Below are positions 59,122 to 64,000 of a stretch of 64,000 bases of DNA, piece after piece. A model generated the notes under the pieces. The model was not told the DNA's origin. It did not search any database and saw only the letters and a list, made by a program, of their open reading frames with translations. Numbering within the stretch: position 1 is the stretch's first letter; each line of letters begins with the position of its first letter. Made by a program: the position numbers and the translations under genes. The stretch is from a gamma proteobacterium SCGC AAA168-P09 (GTDB taxonomy: Bacteria; Pseudomonadota; Gammaproteobacteria; Magnimaribacterales; D2472), in contig ARRL01000005.1 in the NCBI GenBank assembly GCA_000385055.1, positions 1 through 64,000 of the forward strand, in the 5' to 3' direction.

Positions 59122-59777
59122 AATTTCCAATACTCTATTCATTTAAAAGATGCCCATATGCCATGAGAGCAAGGATGGCAATAAAACTAACTAACATTAG
59201 ATGTGAAATTAGAGAAATTAGATTAAACAATAAACCTGAACACATGCTTAAGATTTCACCAAAAGGAACGGTTCCAGTCTTAATTCTAGAAGATAAAATT
59301 ATTGATGAGAGTATGGAAATTATTGAATGGGCTCTGGATCAAGACAATATATTTGAAGGAAATTTGAATGAAAACGAGGTTGTTCTTTCAGAAGAATTAA
59401 TTTCTATTTTTGATGATAAGTTTAAATATCATCTAGACAGGTATAAATATGCTGCTAGGTACAATAACGCTAATAGCAATAAGCATCGCTCCCAATGTAT
59501 GAAAATATTAATTGAATTAAATCAAATAATCTCACATGAAAAATGGATATTTGGAAAATCTATTAACAAGCTAGATATTTCGATTCTTCCTTTTATTAGG
59601 CAATATAGAATTGCAAATCCTGAATGGTTTGATATGCAGGAATCAATTCATAGTGTTAAAAGGCTTTTAGACAATTTCCAAAAGTCCGAATTACTGAATG
59701 AAATTATGACTAATTATGATGAATGGGAAGAGGGGTCTAAGCCTGAATACTTTCCAATTTTTAATTCGTTAAGTTAA
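59118..59777 (+). CDS. Glutathione S-transferase-like protein
   Basis: Has 219 residues. N-terminal thioredoxin-like domain with SFKRCPYAMRARMAI, the PKGTVPVLIL cis-Pro loop and DESMEIIEWAL (glutathione gamma-Glu contact). C-terminal helical domain with KLDISILPFIRQY. The Cys-Pro motif suggests an omega-like or reductase-type member. Coupled to trhO by a 4-base overlap. Substrate unknown. Confidence 0.82.
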   Translation: MKFPILYSFKRCPYAMRARMAIKLTNIRCEIREIRLNNKPEHMLKISPKGTVPVLILEDKIIDESMEIIEWALDQDNIFEGNLNENEVVLSEELISIFDDKFKYHLDRYKYAARYNNANSNKHRSQCMKILIELNQIISHEKWIFGKSINKLDISILPFIRQYRIANPEWFDMQESIHSVKRLLDNFQKSELLNEIMTNYDEWEEGSKPEYFPIFNSLS

Positions 59778-59784
59778 TAGATAA

Positions 59785-61185
59785 CTATAAACCTATTGAA
59801 TCGTAAGACATTGCTATCTTCTCTATAGCAACCTTGTAAGCTGCAGTTCTAAAGTCTGGAATTTTTTTATTACCTAAAAATTCTTTCTTAACTTCTTGAA
59901 AACCATCAATCATCATATCGTCAAGACCAGATCTAATTAGATCAATTTCATTAGTTCCTTCAAGGAAATTAATTTTATATTTTGCTGGCATAGAACTGCC
60001 TGTCATAGATTCTATTGCCTCAATAAGATTATTCATTTGAATAATATTCTTTCTTTTTTCTAATCTGCCAAATCTGATGCGTCTAATATTCTTGACCCAC
60101 TCAAAGTAACTAACTGCAACCCCTCCAGAGTTTGCCAAAATATCTGGAATAACAAAAACTTTTTTTCTATTAAGGATTGAATGAGCTTTATAGGTAATTG
60201 GACCATTTGCAGCTTCAACAATTAATTTTGCTTTTATATCGTTAGCATTTTTTTCAGTAATAACATTTTCTCTCGCAGCTGGAATTAATATATCGCATTG
60301 TTTTTTAAGTAATAATGAAGCATCTTTTATAAACGTAGCTTTGGGGTAATATTTAAACGATCCATGTTTTAAAAAATATTCTTTTGCGTGATCAACATTA
60401 ATGCCTTCAATGTTGAATATACCTCCATTGAATTCAGCAATTCCAATTAATTTTATTTTATTATCTTCACTAATAAATTTAGCTGCATGATAGCCAACAT
60501 TACCTAACCCTTGAATAATAAAAGTTTTATCTTCCATAACTGGAGTAAATTTAATTAATTTTAAAAGTTCATCGTTACGAAAAAACTCTCTAACAATGTA
60601 TTGCACGCCTCTTCCAGTTGCCTCCTCTCTTCCTACTAGGCCATTTTTATTTGCAGGTTTTCCAGTGACGCAAGCTGAAGCATTAATATCAGTTGGTTTA
60701 ATCTTTCTATATTCATCTGCAATCCATGCCATTTCAGTTGAGGATGTCCCAATATCTGGTGCTGGGACATTTTGAGAGGGACTAATTAAATCTCTCTTAA
60801 TTAGTTCTTGTGCAAATCTTCTTGTAATTTTTTCAATTTCTCTTTTATCCCAATCATTCGGATTGATCTTTAAACCACCTTTTGAACCACCAAAGGGAAC
60901 ATTAATAATTGCGTTTTTATATGACATTAATGCAGCAAGTGCCTCAACCTCTTCAACATGAGTAGCAGAATCAAATCTAATACCACCTTTAGTTGGTTCC
61001 ATGTGTTCTGAATGAACCGATCTCCAACCTTCAAAGGTATGTATTTCACCTCTAAGCCTTACTCCAAATCTAACTGTATAGGTTGAATTGCAAGTTATAA
61101 TTTTTTTAGCAAGCCCAGGTGGTATGTCGCTAAATCGCAAGGCCTTATTTACAAACTTTGTTGTATCATCTAAAAAACTGTTCAT
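59785..61185 (-). CDS. Glutamate dehydrogenase family enzyme (Glu/Leu/Phe/Val)
   Basis: Oxidatively deaminates glutamate, or the reverse, with NAD(P). It has 466 residues. EPTKGGIRFD, PFGGSKGGLKINP (catalytic Lys), PAPDIGTSSTEMAW, GREEATGRGVQY, GLGNVGYHAAKF (nucleotide loop), IPAARENVI and ANSGGVAVSYFEWVKN. Somewhat longer than the common 420-450 because of its C-terminal helices. Divergent from tRNA-His. Glutamate is the likely substrate, but leucine or valine cannot be excluded by eye. Confidence 0.9.
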   Translation of the reverse strand: MNSFLDDTTKFVNKALRFSDIPPGLAKKIITCNSTYTVRFGVRLRGEIHTFEGWRSVHSEHMEPTKGGIRFDSATHVEEVEALAALMSYKNAIINVPFGGSKGGLKINPNDWDKREIEKITRRFAQELIKRDLISPSQNVPAPDIGTSSTEMAWIADEYRKIKPTDINASACVTGKPANKNGLVGREEATGRGVQYIVREFFRNDELLKLIKFTPVMEDKTFIIQGLGNVGYHAAKFISEDNKIKLIGIAEFNGGIFNIEGINVDHAKEYFLKHGSFKYYPKATFIKDASLLLKKQCDILIPAARENVITEKNANDIKAKLIVEAANGPITYKAHSILNRKKVFVIPDILANSGGVAVSYFEWVKNIRRIRFGRLEKRKNIIQMNNLIEAIESMTGSSMPAKYKINFLEGTNEIDLIRSGLDDMMIDGFQEVKKEFLGNKKIPDFRTAAYKVAIEKIAMSYDSIGL

Positions 61186-61263
61186 TTATTTCCCCTGAGA
61201 AAATAATAATGTATTACTTACAAGAATCCTATTGAAAAATAATAATAATTCTATTTTTTAATC

Positions 61264-61269
61264 TATAAT
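61264..61269 (+). promoter_or_regulatory. -10 box of tRNA-His and tig
   Basis: TATAAT 12 bases before the tRNA. No convincing -35 was found at 16-18 bases; the nearest TTGAAA is too far upstream. Confidence 0.45.
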
Positions 61270-61281
61270 ATCTCGTTTCGT

Positions 61282-61359
61282 GGCGGGCGTAGCTCAGTTG
61301 GTTAGAGCGCTGGATTGTGGCTCCGGAGGCCGTGGGTTCGAACCCCATCGCTCGCCCCA
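61282..61359 (+). tRNA. tRNA-His (anticodon GUG)
   Basis: A 78-base cloverleaf including the His-specific extra G(-1), which faces discriminator C. Acceptor GCGGGCG pairs with CGCTCGC (one G-U), anticodon loop TTGTGGC gives GUG, T loop GTTCGAA, CCA encoded. tig begins 17 bases downstream. Confidence 0.96.
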
Positions 61360-61376
61360 TTAAATTAGGTATAAGT

Positions 61377-62675
61377 ATGAGTAGTAAATTAAAAAAATTA
61401 AAAGACTTAGAGAGAAAACTTATAGTCTCCATTCCTGTTGAAGATTACAATTCAAGATTCCAATCTAAATTAAATAATATTAAAGGTCAGGCAAAACTAG
61501 ACGGTTTCAGAAAAGGTAAAGTTCCAAATGATGTTTTAGAGCAAAAATATGGGAAATCTATTCATGCGGATGTTGTAAATGATTTAATACAAAGCTCTTA
61601 TCCAGAAGCTTTAGCTGAGAATAAAATTAGACCAGCGTCAGCTCCTACAGTTAATCTTGAGAGTGAAGATCCATCAAAACCTATATCATATTCGGCTATA
61701 TTCGAAGTCTTTCCAGAGATTAAACCAAAGCTAAGTAGATGGACTAATTATGACAAAGTTTCTATCTCTATCACCGACGCCGATATAGATTTAGCAATTA
61801 AAGATATTGTTAAGAGATATGGAGACTGGAAAGATGTTAAAAGAAAGGCAAAGAAAGACGATCAGGTAGTAATTGACTTTGTTGGAAAAATTAACAATGA
61901 AGAATTTGAAGGCAATTCAGCACAAGAATTTAAGTTGGTTTTAGGAAGCAACTCAATGATTCCTGGATTTGAGGATGGTATTTTAGATAAAGAGCCTTCA
62001 AAATTTTCTATACAAGCTAAATTTCCAGATGATTACTTCAAGAGTGACTTAGCGGGAGTTGAAGCTGAATTTGAAATCAACCTTAAAAATGTTCAAGAGC
62101 TTCACGAAGCAAAAATAAACAATGACTTATTTAAAAAATTAGATATGGATGTAAAAGATGAATCTAGTTTTAAAGAAGAAATATCAAAAAGAATGACAAA
62201 GGAAGTCGAAGTTCAAGAGAAGGATCTTACAAAAGAATCTATTTACGAGACTTTATTAAAAACTAATTCTTTCAATGTTCCCAACATCACTGTTAAAGAA
62301 CAAGCAGATCTTATGAGAAAAGATGCCTTAATGAGAATTGGCCATACAGAAGATAAAGCAGAGGATGACTTATTTCCAATTGAAACCTTCATGGAAAATG
62401 CAGAAAAAAGAGTGAAGCTTGATTTACTTTTTGCTGAACTAATAAAGCATTTTGAAATCACAGTTGATTCGATGACACTAGATTCATTTATTGAAAAAGA
62501 ATCTAAGAAATACAAGGATTCTGAACAATTTAAACAATGGATTAAAAATCAACCACAGCAACTTGAGCAATTTAGGATGATTGCCTTGGAGCAACAATTG
62601 ATTGAAAATTTAGAAAAAGCCCTTAAATCTAAGGATAAGGTGATAAAATTTTCAGAACTTGCAAATAAACAATAA
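61377..62675 (+). CDS. tig: Trigger factor
   Basis: Ribosome-bound chaperone and prolyl isomerase that meets nascent chains. It has 432 residues from the ATG at 61377, equal to E. coli; the frame runs back into tRNA-His and that part is not coding. N-terminal ribosome-binding domain with [20 protein letters not shown]-like domain about 160-245 ([34 protein letters not shown]), and a helical C-terminal chaperone domain. Start of tig-clpP-clpX, the classic order. Confidence 0.96.
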   Translation: MSSKLKKLKDLERKLIVSIPVEDYNSRFQSKLNNIKGQAKLDGFRKGKVPNDVLEQKYGKSIHADVVNDLIQSSYPEALAENKIRPASAPTVNLESEDPSKPISYSAIFEVFPEIKPKLSRWTNYDKVSISITDADIDLAIKDIVKRYGDWKDVKRKAKKDDQVVIDFVGKINNEEFEGNSAQEFKLVLGSNSMIPGFEDGILDKEPSKFSIQAKFPDDYFKSDLAGVEAEFEINLKNVQELHEAKINNDLFKKLDMDVKDESSFKEEISKRMTKEVEVQEKDLTKESIYETLLKTNSFNVPNITVKEQADLMRKDALMRIGHTEDKAEDDLFPIETFMENAEKRVKLDLLFAELIKHFEITVDSMTLDSFIEKESKKYKDSEQFKQWIKNQPQQLEQFRMIALEQQLIENLEKALKSKDKVIKFSELANKQ

Positions 62676-62679
62676 ATAT

Positions 62680-63300
62680 ATGTATATGAAAGAAATAGAG
62701 TCAGCATTAATCCCAATGGTAATCGAGCAAACACCTCGTGGTGAAAGATCTTTTGATATCTATTCAAGACTTTTGAAAGAAAGAGTTATATTTTTATCTG
62801 GTCCCGTAGATGACTATATGTCTAATTTAGTTGTTGCTCAATTACTATTCTTAGAGTCCGAGAATCCAGAAAAGGATATATCTATATATATAAACTCTCC
62901 AGGAGGTAGTATTTCTGCCGGACTAGCTATTTATGACACAATGCAATTTGTATCACCGTCAATTTCAACTCTATGTATTGGTCAGGCTGCTAGTATGGGA
63001 GCAATATTGTTAGCGGGTGGTGATAAGGATAAAAGATTTGCTTTGCCAAACTCAAGAATTATGATCCATCAACCTCTTGGAGGTTTTCAGGGTCAGGCTT
63101 CTGATTTTGAGATACATGCAAAAGAAATTCTTCATATGAAAAAAGTTGTTAATGAAATTCTTGCAAAGCACACTGGACAAACTATTAAGAAAATAGAGAA
63201 AGATACTGATCGAGATAACTTTTTAGATGCACCAGCAGCAATAAACTATGGCATTGTTGATAGTATTTTAAATAAAAGAGATAAAGCTAATGCCAAGTGA
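62680..63300 (+). CDS. clpP: ATP-dependent Clp protease proteolytic subunit
   Basis: Barrel-shaped serine protease that degrades proteins fed by ClpX or ClpA. It has 206 residues from the ATG at 62680; the ATG at 62686 is also possible, and a TTG frame to 62659 overlaps tig. Catalytic Ser105 in GQAASMGA and His130 in MIHQPLGG, with Asp further on near [24 protein letters not shown] is the standard N-terminus of the mature enzyme. The start of clpX overlaps its end by 11 bases. Confidence 0.96.
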   Translation: MYMKEIESALIPMVIEQTPRGERSFDIYSRLLKERVIFLSGPVDDYMSNLVVAQLLFLESENPEKDISIYINSPGGSISAGLAIYDTMQFVSPSISTLCIGQAASMGAILLAGGDKDKRFALPNSRIMIHQPLGGFQGQASDFEIHAKEILHMKKVVNEILAKHTGQTIKKIEKDTDRDNFLDAPAAINYGIVDSILNKRDKANAK

Positions 63301-64000
63301 TACTTCAACTGATAAATTAAATTGCTCATTTTGTGGAAAGGTGCAGGATGATGTAAAAAAATTAATAGCCGGACCAAGTGTTTACATCTGTAATGAGTGT
63401 GTTGATTTGTGCAATGACATCATTGAAGAAGAAATTAAAAGTGAAGAAGATATTTCTTTAGATGAACTTCCTTCCCCTCTTGAAATTTTTCAAAAACTTG
63501 ATGAGTATGTTATTGGCCAAGAAAAAGCTAAAAAAGTACTTTCAGTTGCTGTATATAACCATTATAAAAGGCTTAAGAAAAACGATCTAAAAAACGATGT
63601 TGAGCTGCAAAAAAGTAATGTCTTATTACTAGGTCCCACAGGAAGTGGTAAAACTTTATTAGCTCAGACCTTAGCAAAAATTTTAAATGTTCCATTCACT
63701 ATTGCTGATGCAACCACATTAACTGAAGCCGGTTATGTAGGTGAGGACGTTGAAAATATCATTCAGAAACTGCTGCAAATGTCTGATTATGATCCAGAAA
63801 AAGCTCAGCTAGGTATCGTCTATATTGATGAGATAGATAAAATTGCAAGAAAATCTGATAATCCCTCGATAACAAGAGATGTTTCTGGCGAAGGTGTTCA
63901 GCAAGCTCTTCTAAAACTGATTGAGGGAACTGTTGCATCCATTCCGCCTCAAGGTGGAAGAAAGCATCCTCAACAAGAGTTTATTCAAATTGATACCTCA
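63290..64000 (+). CDS. clpX: ATP-dependent Clp protease ATP-binding subunit ClpX (3' end cut by window)
   Basis: AAA+ unfoldase that recognises tagged proteins and feeds ClpP. The open frame from the ATG at 63290 gives 237 residues and continues past the window. N-terminal zinc-binding domain with CSFCGK and CNECVDLC, then [19 protein letters not shown], Walker [17 protein letters not shown], Walker [12 protein letters not shown] and [18 protein letters not shown]. It overlaps clpP by 11 bases, consistent with coupling. Confidence 0.96.
   Translation, partial: MPSDTSTDKLNCSFCGKVQDDVKKLIAGPSVYICNECVDLCNDIIEEEIKSEEDISLDELPSPLEIFQKLDEYVIGQEKAKKVLSVAVYNHYKRLKKNDLKNDVELQKSNVLLLGPTGSGKTLLAQTLAKILNVPFTIADATTLTEAGYVGEDVENIIQKLLQMSDYDPEKAQLGIVYIDEIDKIARKSDNPSITRDVSGEGVQQALLKLIEGTVASIPPQGGRKHPQQEFIQIDTS

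Noticed and set aside
61317-61376. Longer trigger factor start inside tRNA-His
   Set aside because: The first 20 residues would be translated tRNA sequence; the ATG at 61377 gives the normal 432-residue protein.

Overview
The window is a gene-dense, AT-rich piece of a streamlined bacterial chromosome. Gene content and order point to a marine gammaproteobacterium, probably of the SAR86 type or a close relative. This is inferred from the low GC, very short intergenic gaps, a TonB receptor, several acyl-CoA dehydrogenases, a Pseudomonas-like dCTP deaminase and gammaproteobacterial gene orders (rplS-xerD-dsbC-hom-thrC; purM-purN-DUF3108 facing DUF2066-hda; wrbA-DUF2069; tig-clpP-clpX). No 16S gene is present, so the assignment is not proved.

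Layout: 1-8.4 kb is one tight + strand run, rplS(partial)-xerD-dsbC-alaC-hom-thrC-prfB-lysS, covering translation, chromosome resolution, periplasmic disulfides and alanine/threonine synthesis. 8.4-10.7 kb holds a minus-strand pair of acyl-CoA dehydrogenases. 10.8-12.2 kb holds small membrane proteins and tRNA-Leu. 12.3-16.9 kb is a possible nutrient locus: TonB receptor, SLC17-like MFS transporter and a short AMP nucleosidase. 16.9-23.4 kb carries a thioredoxin-like protein, a Na/Ca exchanger, an SDR, a LysR regulator divergent from a third acyl-CoA dehydrogenase, and exonuclease I. 23.6-32.2 kb carries tRNA-Val(GAC), a pseudoazurin operon with two tiny membrane proteins, a serine hydrolase, a DASS-type transporter, MscS, a YwaF-like protein, a DsbD-like reductase and Hsp20 with a sigma-32-type promoter. 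32.4-47.4 kb is housekeeping: recX, dnaX, recR, dcd, purM/purN, DUF2066, a CDP-alcohol phosphotransferase, hda, sppA, wrbA, a TlpA-like protein, an M23 peptidase, xseA and a DMT exporter. 47.4-53.1 kb is accessory and mostly unrecognised. 53.1-64 kb returns to housekeeping: tRNA-Val(UAC), tRNA-Asp, htpG, gpsA, folD, tRNA-Pro, tRNA-Arg, trhO, a GST, glutamate dehydrogenase, tRNA-His, tig, clpP and clpX (cut by the window end).

The best candidate for an undescribed system is the 48.1-53.1 kb run of five co-oriented genes. It encodes a basic membrane protein with an internal repeat, a DnaQ-fold-like protein whose catalytic acids are replaced, an OGG-like DNA glycosylase candidate, a small protein, and an 874-residue membrane-anchored protein. 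The last carries the same domain as the small protein, followed by about twenty DUF4116-type repeats. A promoter with two 10-bp direct repeats lies in front of the run.

Other notable signals: an A10 slippery run in dnaX where either frameshift meets a stop at once; a relic of the RF2 frameshift site in prfB; an apparently leaderless AMP nucleosidase promoter; protein genes abutting tRNA genes; and an acidic 15-bp-periodic repeat at the front of L19. No rRNA, CRISPR array, insertion sequence or prophage was seen.
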